A DNA stretch of 64,000 nucleotides, taken from assembly GCF_001642325.1 (NCBI RefSeq), contig NZ_LSFI01000003.1, positions 1-64,000 on the forward strand, written 5' to 3'. The translations under genes and the position numbers were made by a program. Under the pieces are notes generated by a model. That model made no database searches. It was not told the DNA's origin and worked only from the letters and a program-made list of their open reading frames with translations. Shown here one piece after another: positions 26,093-35,350 of the stretch (positions are counted from its first letter, which is position 1; the number at the start of each line of letters is the position of its first letter). This stretch comes from Thermodesulfatator autotrophicus. Lineage in GTDB: Bacteria > Desulfobacterota > Thermodesulfobacteria > Thermodesulfobacteriales > Thermodesulfatatoraceae.

Positions 26093-27238
26093 CTATAAAT
26101 TAACCGCTTTAGGGGCCATACTTTGCAACGCGTAACGATTAGCCAGATCTTTTCTTTGTAAATACGCCTCACGCACAATATTCATGTCTTCAATGAAATG
26201 AGGAAGCTCTTCAAGGGTTAAAGCCTGAGGCCCATCACATAAGGCCTTCTCTGGGCGTGGATGAAACTCTACAAGAATCATATTAGCTCCAGCAATTACT
26301 CCCTGAGCTGCAGCGTGAAAAATCTCCTGAATACCATCTGGACCAAAATGACGCCTGCCTACCGAGTGGGTAGGGTCAACGCAGACTGGCAGGCGAGTCT
26401 GGCTTTTTATTACCGGCACGTGAGCAAAATCTACCAGGTTGCGATGGGGGTCTCCAAGATTTGTTTTCACTCCGCGCAAGCAAAATATAATGTTACGATT
26501 ACCTTCGCTGGCAATATATTCACAGGCGTTAAGACTTTCTTCAATGGTGATTCCCATACCCCTTTTGTAAAGAACAGGAAACTCCGTCTGGCTACCAACG
26601 GCCTTTAGCAGTTCAAAGTTCTGGGCATTGCGAGTACCAATTTGAAGCATTATCCCGGTAGGGCGCCCTGCCCTTTCCCATTCTTCAAAAATTTCGTCTA
26701 TATGGGATTCCTTACATACTTCCATGGCAATGCAGCGAATGCCATATTTGCCAGCCAGTTCAAAAAGCCAGGGGAGACACTTGCGCCCGTGGCCCTGGAA
26801 GGAATAAGGATTGGTGCGAGGTTTATAAACACCCATGCGAGCTGTTTCAAGGCCCACTTCTCTCATAGCCGCAAACATCATTTCTACGTGCTCCGGGGTA
26901 TCTACCGCACAGAGGCCAGCAAAGATGTGAAAGGTATCCTGGCTGAAATAAAGCCCATTGTATTTAAAACCAAGGCCTTCCTGATCAGCAATGTGGCGAC
27001 CTATTAGACGGTATTTTTTGGAAACCCTTACTACCTTTTCTACACCAGGTAAGTGGGCAATTTCCTCATCGGGAATCTTAGAAGTATCTCCTATTACGTA
27101 GATTTCTATGACCTTGCGTTCTTCACCGGTAACCCCTGAAATACGCGTGGTTATCCCCTGGTAATAGTGGAGAGTCTGTAAAATGCGCTGGACTTCAGGA
27201 CCAGCCGGATCTATATCCGGCTTTAAAATAACTATCAT
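26093..27238 (-). CDS. aroF: 3-deoxy-7-phosphoheptulonate (DAHP) synthase
   Basis: It catalyses the first step of the shikimate pathway from phosphoenolpyruvate and erythrose 4-phosphate. An N-terminal ferredoxin-like regulatory domain (about 1-75) precedes the TIM barrel, as in the Thermotoga-type enzymes. Core motifs are YKPRTNPYSFQGHG, VLYKRGMGITIEE, FCLRGVKT and VCVDPTHSVGRRH. The usual GGAFKPRTSPYSFQG is altered to GVYKPRTNPYSFQG, a modest variation. Length 381 aa is slightly longer than common. The ribosome-binding site GAAGGGG is clear. Confidence 0.92.
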   Translation of the reverse strand: MIVILKPDIDPAGPEVQRILQTLHYYQGITTRISGVTGEERKVIEIYVIGDTSKIPDEEIAHLPGVEKVVRVSKKYRLIGRHIADQEGLGFKYNGLYFSQDTFHIFAGLCAVDTPEHVEMMFAAMREVGLETARMGVYKPRTNPYSFQGHGRKCLPWLFELAGKYGIRCIAMEVCKESHIDEIFEEWERAGRPTGIMLQIGTRNAQNFELLKAVGSQTEFPVLYKRGMGITIEESLNACEYIASEGNRNIIFCLRGVKTNLGDPHRNLVDFAHVPVIKSQTRLPVCVDPTHSVGRRHFGPDGIQEIFHAAAQGVIAGANMILVEFHPRPEKALCDGPQALTLEELPHFIEDMNIVREAYLQRKDLANRYALQSMAPKAVNL

Positions 27239-27295
27239 ATTGACACCCCTTCAAAAGAATTGTTTTGTTAAAGATTAAATTTAAAACCCTAAATT

Positions 27296-27301
27296 TATAA
27301 T
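27296..27301 (+). promoter_or_regulatory. TATAAT -10 box just before marC
   Basis: A perfect TATAAT ends nine bases before the marC ATG, and no ribosome-binding site lies between. If used, transcription would begin at or next to the start codon, giving a leaderless message. The -35 region is poor. Confidence 0.35.
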
Positions 27302-27309
27302 TTGCAAAT

Positions 27310-27951
27310 ATGCTTGCATTCATTTTACATCTCTTAGGCGCCTTTATGGCTATTATGAACCCAATTGGGAATATCCCCATCTTTGTAAGCCTGGTAGAAG
27401 AATTTAATGAAAAAGTTAGAATAAAAGTAGCCCAAAAAGCTACCCTATGGGCCTTTATTCTGGGTTCTTTGTTTATCTGGGCGGGAAACTTTATTTTCCA
27501 CTTCTTTGGTATCACGCTTCCCGCCTTTAGAATTGCCGGCGGCATCCTGGTTTTTTTAATCGCCTACAACCTTTTACGAGGGAAAACCTCACGCCAGCAT
27601 CATCCAGGCGAAGAAGAACACGAAGAAGCTGACCCTGACTCCATTGCTATTACCCCTTTAGCCACCCCTATTCTTACCGGGCCAGGCACCATTGCTACTG
27701 CCATGTCCTTTGCCGCGCAAAGGTCAAGTATTTATGAGTTGATAATCATAGAAGCTGTTTTTGGCTTTGTGTGCTTGCTTACCTATTTTTGTTTTGTTTA
27801 TGGAGAAGCTATTTCCGCCAGGCTTGGCAAAACCAAAATAGGGGTAATCACCCGGCTCATGGGCTTAATTCTTGCGGTTATTGCCGTGCAAATGGGGATA
27901 GAAGGAATTAAAGAAGCCTTTTACTTAGCTAGCGAGATTACTTCAAAGTGA
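27310..27951 (+). CDS. MarC family integral membrane protein
   Basis: The 213-aa protein has six hydrophobic segments and the MarC/UPF0056 motifs MNPIGNIPIFVSL near the N-terminus and ITPLATPILTGPGTIAT in the middle, with a histidine- and acid-rich loop (HHPGEEEHEEAD) between. The function of the family is not firmly known, although it was once linked to multidrug resistance. It has no visible ribosome-binding site and may be leaderless. Its 3' end overlaps the convergent ThiF-like gene by 31 bases. Confidence 0.9.
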   Translation: MLAFILHLLGAFMAIMNPIGNIPIFVSLVEEFNEKVRIKVAQKATLWAFILGSLFIWAGNFIFHFFGITLPAFRIAGGILVFLIAYNLLRGKTSRQHHPGEEEHEEADPDSIAITPLATPILTGPGTIATAMSFAAQRSSIYELIIIEAVFGFVCLLTYFCFVYGEAISARLGKTKIGVITRLMGLILAVIAVQMGIEGIKEAFYLASEITSK

Positions 27952-28589
27952 TAGGTTATTAAGTCAACCAGGAGAAGTTTCCCAACAAGATTATCCTTGC
28001 GGCCACAAATTATTTTTACCACTTCAAAGGCTTGAACACCGCCAAGCACAGCACAAATAGAAAAAAAGGCGGCGGGTTCTTCTGGGGCTGCCCCGGCAAA
28101 CACGTCTCTAAACTTTGGTGGCCTATTCGGGAGGAAACTTGCTACCTGGCCAAAGGCCCCTGAAAGCCCGGCGTGAACTAAAAATTTGCCCTTGGCCTCG
28201 CACATATCAGCCAGTATAAAACGGCTATCCCAATTGTCTAAGGCATCTACAACTCCGTTTACTTTATTAGGTATGTCAAACTTTTTTTCAATGCGTTGTA
28301 CCCAGGCCTCTATCCACACATCATCTCTAATAGCCAGTAGTCGCTCTCTGGCTACTTTAGTTTTAAACTCACCAATATCTTTGGCCGTGTAAAGTATCTG
28401 GCGGTTCAAGTCTGTGGGAGAAACACGATCATCATCAACCAGAATAAGCCCGCCAATACCCAGGCGTACTAACCCTTCAGCTACTACTGTGCCAAGGCCC
28501 CCTACCCCGGCAATCATAACAGTAGAAGCCCTGAGGCGGGCCATATCTTCGTGAGAAAAAATAGCCTTCTGGCGCTCAAAGATGTTCAT
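27921..28589 (-). CDS. ThiF/MoeB-type E1-like adenylyltransferase
   Basis: The 222-aa protein has the nucleotide-binding GVGGLGTVVAEGLVRLG, LVDDDRV and DLNRQILY motifs of ubiquitin-activating-like enzymes. It should adenylate the C-terminal glycine of the MoaD/ThiS-like protein encoded immediately upstream (ATGA overlap). The paired CxxC zinc motifs of MoeB and ThiF are not visible and the chain is short. It could act in molybdopterin, tungstopterin or thiamine sulfur transfer, or in a sulfur carrier system of its own. Confidence 0.9.
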   Translation of the reverse strand: MNIFERQKAIFSHEDMARLRASTVMIAGVGGLGTVVAEGLVRLGIGGLILVDDDRVSPTDLNRQILYTAKDIGEFKTKVARERLLAIRDDVWIEAWVQRIEKKFDIPNKVNGVVDALDNWDSRFILADMCEAKGKFLVHAGLSGAFGQVASFLPNRPPKFRDVFAGAAPEEPAAFFSICAVLGGVQAFEVVKIICGRKDNLVGKLLLVDLITYHFEVISLAK

Positions 28590-28879
28590 CCTCCAGCTCC
28601 CGGAGGGAAAATAACTACGGTGTCTCCTGGCTCAATTTCAGTGTTTAATCCTTGCAAATGCAAGACATTTTTACCGTTTACCAGAATAACTACTCCAGGC
28701 CTAAGCTTTTCTTCTTCAAGCAGTTTTTCCTGGATGCCTGCGTATTTTTTAGCCAGTTCTTTTAAAAGTTGGGCCAGGGTTATAGGTTCAGCAATAAATA
28801 TTTCTCCTTCACTTGGCCGATAATTAAGCCTTAAAGTGCCAAAAAGCTTAAATTTTATATTGCCTTCCCTCTTTTCCAT
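28586..28879 (-). CDS. MoaD/ThiS-like sulfur carrier protein
   Basis: The 97-aa protein has a ubiquitin-like fold pattern and ends FPPGAGG, the di-glycine tail that is adenylated and thiocarboxylated. Length and the segment LLKELAKKYAG fit MoaD better than ThiS. It is coupled to the ThiF-like gene by a four-base overlap, so the pair likely works as carrier and activator. Which cofactor it serves cannot be decided here because no other moa or thi genes are near. Confidence 0.88.
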   Translation of the reverse strand: MEKREGNIKFKLFGTLRLNYRPSEGEIFIAEPITLAQLLKELAKKYAGIQEKLLEEEKLRPGVVILVNGKNVLHLQGLNTEIEPGDTVVIFPPGAGG

Positions 28880-28894
28880 GTTCTTATAATAACC

Positions 28895-28923
28895 TTGACG
28901 CTAGCTAAAATAAAAGGTTTAAA
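28895..28923 (+). promoter_or_regulatory. Sigma-70-like promoter before aminotransferase
   Basis: TTGACG (28895-28900) and TTTAAA (28918-28923) are separated by 17 bases, about 25 bases before the ATG of the aminotransferase. Probably it drives the aminotransferase-CoA ligase operon. Confidence 0.5.
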
Positions 28924-28948
28924 AACATAAAAACAAAAGGGGGTTCAA

Positions 28949-30136
28949 ATGTTATCTAACCAGATAAAAGAATATCTTGCCGGAGCATCCTGGATCAGAA
29001 AAATGTTTGAAGAAGGCGCCAGGCTTAAGGCCAAATTCGGCCCTGAACGGGTATGTGATTTTAGCCTGGGGAATCCAGATGTTCCTCCTCCTCCAAGTGT
29101 TCATAAAGCCCTTGAGGAATTAATTGAAGAAGACGCCCCTTCCCTTCACGCTTATATGCCAAACGCAGGTTTCCCCTTTGCCAGAGAAGCCATGGCCATC
29201 AAAGTCTCAAAAGAACAAAGATACGCCGTCCCCATGGAATGTGTGGTAATGACCTGTGGAGCCGCCGGGGCTTTAAATGTTATTTTTAAGGCCATTCTAG
29301 ACCCGGGAGACGAGGTTATCTATCCTTCACCATTTTTTGTGGAGTACAAGTTTTACATAGAAAACCACGGCGGTGTACCTAAGCCAGTGGCTACTAAGCC
29401 TGATTTTTCCCTTGACCTTGCTAAAATAGAAGAAGCTATTTCCCCTAAAACCAAAGCTATACTCATCAATTCTCCCAATAACCCTACTGGCCAGCTCTAC
29501 GAACTTGACGAAATAAAAGCCCTGGCTGACTTATTGAAAAAGAAGTCCGCTGAAATTGGCCGCCCGATACTTCTCATCTCTGATGAACCTTACCGAAATC
29601 TCGTTTTTGACGGTCGGGAAACACCACCTATTTTCCCTCACTATGACCAGAGTATTGTGGTTTCAAGTTTTTCCAAGGAACTGTCGTTGCCCGGTGAACG
29701 AATAGGTTTCCTGGCCTTACATCCTGAGGCCCAAAATCGTGAAGAACTTATGGGAGCCTTTATTCTGGCCAATCGTATTTTAGGTTTTGTAAATGCTCCA
29801 GCCATGGCCCAGCGCCTGGCAGCTAAATGTGCGGAAGAAGTAGTAGATGTAACCATTTACGAAAAACGGAGAGACCTTTTCTGCGAGGTCCTTGAAGAAG
29901 CAGGCCTTGAGTTCGTAAAACCCAAAGGCACTTTTTATGTATTTCCCAAAACCCCTATTGACGACGTAGAATTTTGTAAGCTCCTTCAGGAAGAATTAAT
30001 CCTTGCAGTTCCCGGCCGTGGTTTTGGTGGCCCCGGGCATATTCGCCTGGCCTTTTGCATTGACGAAGTTTACATTGAAAAAGCCCGCGAAGGCTTTAAA
30101 CGCGCCGTAGCTAAAGCCAAAGAAATAGCTTATTAG
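28949..30136 (+). CDS. Class I/II PLP aminotransferase
   Basis: The 395-aa enzyme has the fold type I pattern: SLGNPDVPPP, SPNNPTGQLYE, the PLP-lysine region SSFSKELSLPGERIG and a C-terminal GHIRLAFC with the substrate-binding Arg. It resembles AspC-type aminotransferases. It lies eight bases before a phenylacetate-CoA ligase gene. In anaerobes, aminotransferases beside aryl-CoA ligases often serve amino-acid to aryl-acid metabolism; that role is inferred. The start follows AAAGGGGG. Confidence 0.9.
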   Translation: MLSNQIKEYLAGASWIRKMFEEGARLKAKFGPERVCDFSLGNPDVPPPPSVHKALEELIEEDAPSLHAYMPNAGFPFAREAMAIKVSKEQRYAVPMECVVMTCGAAGALNVIFKAILDPGDEVIYPSPFFVEYKFYIENHGGVPKPVATKPDFSLDLAKIEEAISPKTKAILINSPNNPTGQLYELDEIKALADLLKKKSAEIGRPILLISDEPYRNLVFDGRETPPIFPHYDQSIVVSSFSKELSLPGERIGFLALHPEAQNREELMGAFILANRILGFVNAPAMAQRLAAKCAEEVVDVTIYEKRRDLFCEVLEEAGLEFVKPKGTFYVFPKTPIDDVEFCKLLQEELILAVPGRGFGGPGHIRLAFCIDEVYIEKAREGFKRAVAKAKEIAY

Positions 30137-30144
30137 GAGGAAAC

Positions 30145-31410
30145 ATGTATCAACCAAGGCTTGAAACCTTACCCCGCGAAGAACTTGAAAAACTTCAATT
30201 GAAAAGGCTTAAAGCCACCTTGAGGCATATCCAAGAAAATAATCAGGCCTACTTTGCAAGGTTTGGAGACTTGTCCCCTGAAGACATAAAAACTCTAACA
30301 GATATCAGGGAATTACCCTTTATCACCAAAGACGAATTAAGAGAGGCTTATCCCTTTAAACTGGCCTGCGCTCCCAGGGAAGACTTTGTGCGCTTTCACA
30401 TGTCTTCAGGAACAACCGGCACCCCGGTTATAAATCCTTACACCCGTTCTGACGTAGAGCAGTGGGCAGAAATTATGGCCCGCTGCCTTTCAGCCGCCAC
30501 CCTTACCCACAAGGACGTCTTTCAAATAACACCTGGCTTTGGTCTTTTTAACGGGGGCTTTGGTTTTCACTATGGTGCCGAAAGAATCGGCTGCTTTGTG
30601 GTTCCTATAGGCCCTGGAAGAACCCTCATGCAACTCAAGTTCATTAAAGACTTTGGCACTACAGCCATAGCAGCGATTTCTTCTTATCCTCTGCGCTTAA
30701 TAGAAGTGGCCAAGGCCGAAGGCTTTGACTTCAAGAAAAGCAAACTTCGGGTAGGCATCTTTGGGGCTGAAGTCTGGAGCAATGAAACTCGCAAATTCAT
30801 AGAAGAAGAAATGGGCATAGAAACCTTTGACATAATTGGCATGACGGAAACAGGTGGCGTGGGCCTTGGCATAGACTGTATTGCCAAAGCCGGTATCCAC
30901 GTATGGGAAGACCACTACATCGTAGAAATCGTTGATCCAGAAACAGGAGAAGCACTTCCAGACGGTGAAGAAGGCGAGCTGGTAATAACCACTCTTACCC
31001 GTGAAGGCCTTCCCTTAATCCGTTACCGCACAAGGGATATTACCCGGGTGGTATCACGAGGGCGTTGTGCCTGCGGGCGCACTATGTTACGGCTTGCCCG
31101 CATCAAAGGCCGCACTGACGACATGCTTAAAGTAAAAGGGGTAAACTTTTATCCCCGCCAGATTGAAGAAATCATTATGGCCCACCCGGAAACTCTCCCT
31201 GATTACCTGATAAGAATTGGCAAACAAGAAGGTAAAGACTTTATTGAAATCCTGGTGGAAAGCCGCACCCTTGACGAAACACTTAAAAAACGCCTGGAAG
31301 AAGAAATTTATAATTACCTTGGCTTCAGGGCCCAGGTTATCCTTCTCCCTGAAGGGCAGATTCCACGGCGAGAAGGGAAAGCCGTAAGAGTTGAAAAAAT
31401 AGAAGAATAG
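30145..31410 (+). CDS. paaK: Phenylacetate-CoA ligase-like enzyme
   Basis: The 421-aa AMP-forming ligase has MSSGTTGTPVINP (ATP binding), FGAEVWSNETR, GMTETGGVG, IRYRTRDITR, and a cysteine pair CACGRTM. It activates aryl acids such as phenylacetate or indoleacetate to the CoA thioester. A second copy is encoded at 37.3-38.6 kb. It is downstream of the aminotransferase in the same operon with AGGAGG before the ATG. Substrate cannot be read from sequence alone. Confidence 0.92.
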   Translation: MYQPRLETLPREELEKLQLKRLKATLRHIQENNQAYFARFGDLSPEDIKTLTDIRELPFITKDELREAYPFKLACAPREDFVRFHMSSGTTGTPVINPYTRSDVEQWAEIMARCLSAATLTHKDVFQITPGFGLFNGGFGFHYGAERIGCFVVPIGPGRTLMQLKFIKDFGTTAIAAISSYPLRLIEVAKAEGFDFKKSKLRVGIFGAEVWSNETRKFIEEEMGIETFDIIGMTETGGVGLGIDCIAKAGIHVWEDHYIVEIVDPETGEALPDGEEGELVITTLTREGLPLIRYRTRDITRVVSRGRCACGRTMLRLARIKGRTDDMLKVKGVNFYPRQIEEIIMAHPETLPDYLIRIGKQEGKDFIEILVESRTLDETLKKRLEEEIYNYLGFRAQVILLPEGQIPRREGKAVRVEKIEE

Positions 31411-31433
31411 AGAAGTAGCATTTTTTGTATTAC

Positions 31434-31627
31434 GGAGCGTAATTGTGCGGAAGCCCGCGGGGCGACGCAGTGACCCTATCAGGTCACTGCGAAGAGGCAT
31501 AAACTGCCGACGAAGCAGTCTCTCTCCCAAACGCTAGCGAAGGGATCTTAGATTGCTTCGCTCCGCTCGCAATGACAGGTAAAAAAGCTCGCAATGACAG
31601 TAAAAATTGTCATCTGTTTTGTGCTCC
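31434..31627. repeat. Dispersed palindromic repeats before dus
   Basis: Includes GCAGTGACC-N6-GGTCACTGC (hairpin), GATTGCTTCGCTCCGCTCGC followed by AATGACAG, and the element end TTGTCATCTGTTTTGTGCTCCC split around 31606-31627. No gene lies in 31411-31664; the dus promoter should be within it. Confidence 0.75.
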
Positions 31628-31664
31628 CAAATATCGCCAAAAAATTTAGATAAATTCAAATAAC

Positions 31665-32615
31665 ATGAATAAAAAAGGCAAAAGACTTGTAGGCCTTGCC
31701 CCTTTAGCTGGTTTTACTGAAAGCGCTTTTAGAAGACTTTGCCGAGAACTTGGAGCAGACTTTACCTGGACGGAACTCATTAGCGCTGACGCCCTTCTGG
31801 CCAAAGGTCTTGATTTGCCAAACATTTATGTTTCAAAAGAAGAGCGGCCTCTTCGCTTTCAGCTTCACGGCTATGATGAAAAGAAGCTCGCCCGGGCAGC
31901 TGAGCTGGTTTTAAGCAACCTCAAACCCGAAGGTCTTGATTTAAACGCCGGTTGCCCGGCTCCCAAAATTATAAAAACCGGTGGAGGAGCCGCCCTCCTA
32001 GAGGACCTGCCAAGACTTTTTCGCCTGTCCCGCACTCTTGCTAAAATAAGCCACGATTTTGGGGTTGATTTTTCTGTAAAATTCAGGCTTGGCTTCAACC
32101 ACGACCAGCTTGAAAAAATAGCTGAGACCCTTCTCAAAGCAGGAGTGGACATACTGGTACTTCACCCTCGCACAGCTAAACAGGGCTTTAGCGGCAAAGC
32201 TCGCTGGGAAAGAATAAAAGACCTGGTTAACCTGGCTGAAGGAGAGGCCCGGGTTTACGGAAGCGGAGACATAACCAGCTTAAAAGACCTCGCTCTCTTT
32301 TTTGCCAAAACTGGTGCCAAAGGAGCCCTTATTGGCCGAAAAGCCCTTAGCAGACCCTGGATTTTTACCGAGTGGAAACTGGCTCAGGAATTTGAGCTAA
32401 ATTTCTACGGCCGCCTATCCCTTTTAAAAAAACTCCACTCTTATCTCTCAAATTACCGCCCGCAGGAAGAATGCCTGCGAATTCTAAAAATATTTACCCC
32501 CAAGTTTTTAAAGGCCATGCCTTACAAACGCAAATTTTTACCCCTAATTCTTAGCGCCCAAAATATAGAACTTTTCTGGAAAGGTCTTGAGTATTGGGAG
32601 AAAAATTGCCGATAG
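31665..32615 (+). CDS. dus: tRNA-dihydrouridine synthase
   Basis: The 316-aa FMN enzyme reduces uridines in the tRNA D-loop. Visible motifs are LAPLAGFTESAFRRLC at the N-terminus, LDLNAGCPAPKIIKTGGGAAL with the catalytic Cys, FSVKFRLGF, VLHPRTAKQGFSG and GALIGRKALSRPWIF. The Dus family is certain but the exact subgroup (DusB-like) is not. There is no clear ribosome-binding site before the ATG. The next gene starts nine bases downstream. Confidence 0.93.
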   Translation: MNKKGKRLVGLAPLAGFTESAFRRLCRELGADFTWTELISADALLAKGLDLPNIYVSKEERPLRFQLHGYDEKKLARAAELVLSNLKPEGLDLNAGCPAPKIIKTGGGAALLEDLPRLFRLSRTLAKISHDFGVDFSVKFRLGFNHDQLEKIAETLLKAGVDILVLHPRTAKQGFSGKARWERIKDLVNLAEGEARVYGSGDITSLKDLALFFAKTGAKGALIGRKALSRPWIFTEWKLAQEFELNFYGRLSLLKKLHSYLSNYRPQEECLRILKIFTPKFLKAMPYKRKFLPLILSAQNIELFWKGLEYWEKNCR

Positions 32616-32623
32616 AATTATAG

Positions 32624-33787
32624 ATGAAAGCCGAAATTTTACGTTTAATAAACAAATATAAACGCACAGCCAACCTGCCCTCTTTTAAGGAAACAGCTCT
32701 GGCCCTTGAAAGGCTGAGGCTTGAATACCACCCCACCACCGAACGCATGGTAAGGATAATACTTCTTGACCCAGGCCTTTGTTGCCAGCTTTTGCGCACA
32801 GGGAACTCCGTCTTTTATAATCCCATGGGGCTTCCCATGAAAACTATCTCAAGGGTGGTCTCTCTTCTTGGCTATGAAAACTTAAAAAACCTGGCTAAAG
32901 GCCCTCACTTCTCAGATAAAGACCTGAAAGATGAAGAACTTGCCAGAGAACTTGCCGTATCCATCCTGGCGGCTCACTTTGCTGGCAAAGCGGCCATTAA
33001 AAAAGGTATAAACGCCGAAGAGGCCTATCTCGCCACCCTTTTAAAACGCATAGGACGACTTGTTTTGCTTCTTTATAGTCCAGAGTATTTCCAGAAGATT
33101 AAAACTTTGTCACCGCGACTGCGTAAAGAAATTCTTTACGTTGTGGGAGAAAAGCTTGCCAAACAGTGGAACTTCCCTGAGTTTATTTTGAATAACCTGG
33201 AAGGCCGTGAAGTTTTTATTCGGCCTAAAAGGCTTGAACACCTATGCCTTTACGCTGACTTTATGGCCGCAGGAATCGTAGCCGGGAAAGGCCCCCTTGG
33301 CTGGGAAAATCTTTTTCGTTCTCTGGAGGAAGTTGATGAGGCAATCAGAAACATCTCTAAAAACGCCTCTCATTTACCGAGTGAAATTTTGAAACAGCTA
33401 AAGATAGAAACCTCCGCCAAAGTTTTTTCACCTAACGTAGAAATTGGCCCTTTCTTACCAGAAGAGGCCCTGAATTTGGCCCAAAAAGTTTTAAAAAGCC
33501 TTTCTGAAGAACTCTCAGCTGATGGCATACTGATTTATCGCGAAGGAGAAAACTTTTTTATGGTAGATTCCGAGGGGGAAAAACCGGTAAGGCAGGAGTC
33601 CTTTAAGCGCTTCCTCGCAACTAACGAAATTATAGCCTATGATGGCCAGGTTTATATCCCTATAGCTTTTCATCGGGTGCCGGCCATTCTCCTGATACTT
33701 AAATACCAAAAACCCTTAAGCAATGAAGAACTATATGGCCTGCGCTTTGTAAAACGTACCCTGGAAGACCTGCTCGAAAAATTATAA
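32624..33787 (+). CDS. HDOD-domain protein
   Basis: The 387-aa protein starts with an HDOD domain (about 1-220). It shows the HDOD pattern ILLDPGLCCQLLRTGNS and ISRVVSLLGYENLKNLA but not the catalytic His/Asp set of true HD phosphohydrolases. The C-terminal part (about 280-387) looks like a degenerate GAF-like domain. HDOD proteins take part in signalling and surface motility in several bacteria, by mechanisms that vary. It is probably cotranscribed with dus. Confidence 0.85.
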   Translation: MKAEILRLINKYKRTANLPSFKETALALERLRLEYHPTTERMVRIILLDPGLCCQLLRTGNSVFYNPMGLPMKTISRVVSLLGYENLKNLAKGPHFSDKDLKDEELARELAVSILAAHFAGKAAIKKGINAEEAYLATLLKRIGRLVLLLYSPEYFQKIKTLSPRLRKEILYVVGEKLAKQWNFPEFILNNLEGREVFIRPKRLEHLCLYADFMAAGIVAGKGPLGWENLFRSLEEVDEAIRNISKNASHLPSEILKQLKIETSAKVFSPNVEIGPFLPEEALNLAQKVLKSLSEELSADGILIYREGENFFMVDSEGEKPVRQESFKRFLATNEIIAYDGQVYIPIAFHRVPAILLILKYQKPLSNEELYGLRFVKRTLEDLLEKL

Positions 33788-33800
33788 GATCCGCTATTTC

Positions 33801-33836
33801 CTGCTAACTGTTTCCCCAAAAAGACAGCAGTTTTTT
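33801..33836 (+). terminator. Possible terminator after HDOD gene
   Basis: CTGCT (33801-33805) and AGCAG (33826-33830) can pair and are followed by six T. The stem is short with a long loop, so the call is weak. Confidence 0.35.
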
Positions 33837-33842
33837 ATTATT

Positions 33843-34045
33843 GGGAGCGTAAAACAGGTGACAATTTTGGGTTGTCATTACGAGCCACTTACCACCGTCA
33901 TTGCGAGCGGAGTGAAGCAATCTCAGGGGATTACTTCGTCGGCCCTGCGGGTCTCCTCGTAATGACCCGGTAGGGACACTTCGCCACAGCAAATACGTCG
34001 CCTCGCGTTGACGCTTGTAATGTAAAAATGCCCCATTAATAAAAT
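33843..34045. repeat. Dispersed repeat with element-end motif
   Basis: Begins GGGAGCGTAAAACAGGTGAC followed by AATTTTGGGTTGTCATTACGAG, then CATTGCGAGCGGAGTGAAGC and AATCTC, then degenerate GTAATGACCCGGTAGGG units and TTGTAATGTAAAA. This copy shows the longest run of the element and helps define its ends. No gene is visible in 33837-34082. Confidence 0.75.
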
Positions 34046-34082
34046 TTTGGACCCAAGTTCTTTTCTGAACGCGCCGCAGCCG

Positions 34083-35306
34083 TTAAGTCGCCTGTACCAA
34101 AGACTTTAAAAAAAAGATATACTCCCGAGAGACTCCTAAAAACTCTTTTCTAAGAGAAAAGGCTTTGGTTTTAATTTTTTCCCGCTCGGAAAGCATTTTT
34201 TTCCATAAGGCCGCTACATTTTGAGGATCATCTATTTTAAAGCCCACCCCTGTTTCAATAAGATGTTCTGCCAGGTCAGAAATACTTTCAACATAAGGGC
34301 CAAAACACACCGGATGCCCAAAAACCAGCGGCTCAAAAAGATTATGCCCACCTACTGGGACCAGGCTCCCGCCAACAAAAGCTATGTCCCCCAGGGCATA
34401 AAGGCTGGCAAGTTCTCCCAGGGTATCCACTACTATTACTTCTGAAGGAGAAGGGGTACTCCGAAGAGAAGCACGAAACCCTTTGTTTTCAGCAAGACTT
34501 AAAACTTCTTCGGCCCGCGAGGGATGCCGTGGGCAAAGAAGCAAATAGCCTTCCCCGAACGCTTTAAACGCTTCAAGCAAAATTTCTTCTTCCCCGGGGT
34601 GGGTGGAACCACACACAATCACCGGCTTTTTTAAAAAAGGTCCAAGCTCGTTTTTTAAACGGCTTATCTTTTCCTCAGGGGGTGGCGAAACTTCATATTT
34701 TAAGTTTCCCAAAAAATGTATTTCTTTTTCAGGCAAAAGTTTTTTAAGACGTTCGGCATCTCCCTTGGTAGCGGCACCTATAAAAGAAAAAGGTTCAAAA
34801 AGTATTTTTTTGAGGAAAGAAAACTTTTCAAGCCTCCTTGAAGACTTTTCAGATAAAGCCGCATTAACCAAGGCCATAGGAATGTTTTTTTTGCTTATTT
34901 GGGCAAGAAGGCCAGGCCACACGTCTGTTTCCACCAAGATAAAAAAATCTGGATGGAATTTTTTCAAATATTTTTGGACAATGGGATAAAGGTCAATAGG
35001 CCCTGGCCAGACAAGGTCAGCTAAATTTTGGGCGCGTTTTAAGGCCTGCTGGTAACCACTTGAAGTGGCCACGGTAAAAACTAAAAAGTGATCAGAAAAG
35101 TTTTTCCGTAAGGCCTTTAATAAAGGAATAGCGGCTTGCACCTCCCCTACTGATAAGGTATGAATCCAGATAACCCGTTTAGAAACAGGAATAGTGGGAG
35201 GATTTAGGCGTTTAACGAGAAGGGGGCGTTTTTCTCGTTTAAAATGCGGCCCCAGATAAAAAGGCCAGGTAAATATTTGAGAAGCAAAATAAAGCGTCAA
35301 CATCAA
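34083..35306 (-). CDS. waaA: Kdo transferase WaaA
   Basis: The 407-aa glycosyltransferase adds Kdo to lipid A in the inner membrane, evidence for a lipopolysaccharide outer membrane. Motifs are an N-terminal membrane anchor, WIHTLSVGEVQAAIPLL with the catalytic Glu, VETDVWPGLL, VNAALSEKSSRR, CGSTHPGEEE and GGHNLFEPLVFG. Length is slightly below that of the E. coli enzyme. It is transcribed toward the HDOD gene and stands alone here. Confidence 0.93.
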   Translation of the reverse strand: MMLTLYFASQIFTWPFYLGPHFKREKRPLLVKRLNPPTIPVSKRVIWIHTLSVGEVQAAIPLLKALRKNFSDHFLVFTVATSSGYQQALKRAQNLADLVWPGPIDLYPIVQKYLKKFHPDFFILVETDVWPGLLAQISKKNIPMALVNAALSEKSSRRLEKFSFLKKILFEPFSFIGAATKGDAERLKKLLPEKEIHFLGNLKYEVSPPPEEKISRLKNELGPFLKKPVIVCGSTHPGEEEILLEAFKAFGEGYLLLCPRHPSRAEEVLSLAENKGFRASLRSTPSPSEVIVVDTLGELASLYALGDIAFVGGSLVPVGGHNLFEPLVFGHPVCFGPYVESISDLAEHLIETGVGFKIDDPQNVAALWKKMLSEREKIKTKAFSLRKEFLGVSREYIFFLKSLVQAT

Positions 35307-35350
35307 AAGTTTTATTATAGCTTGCTTAAGTTAAAAGAGAAGGAGGACAT

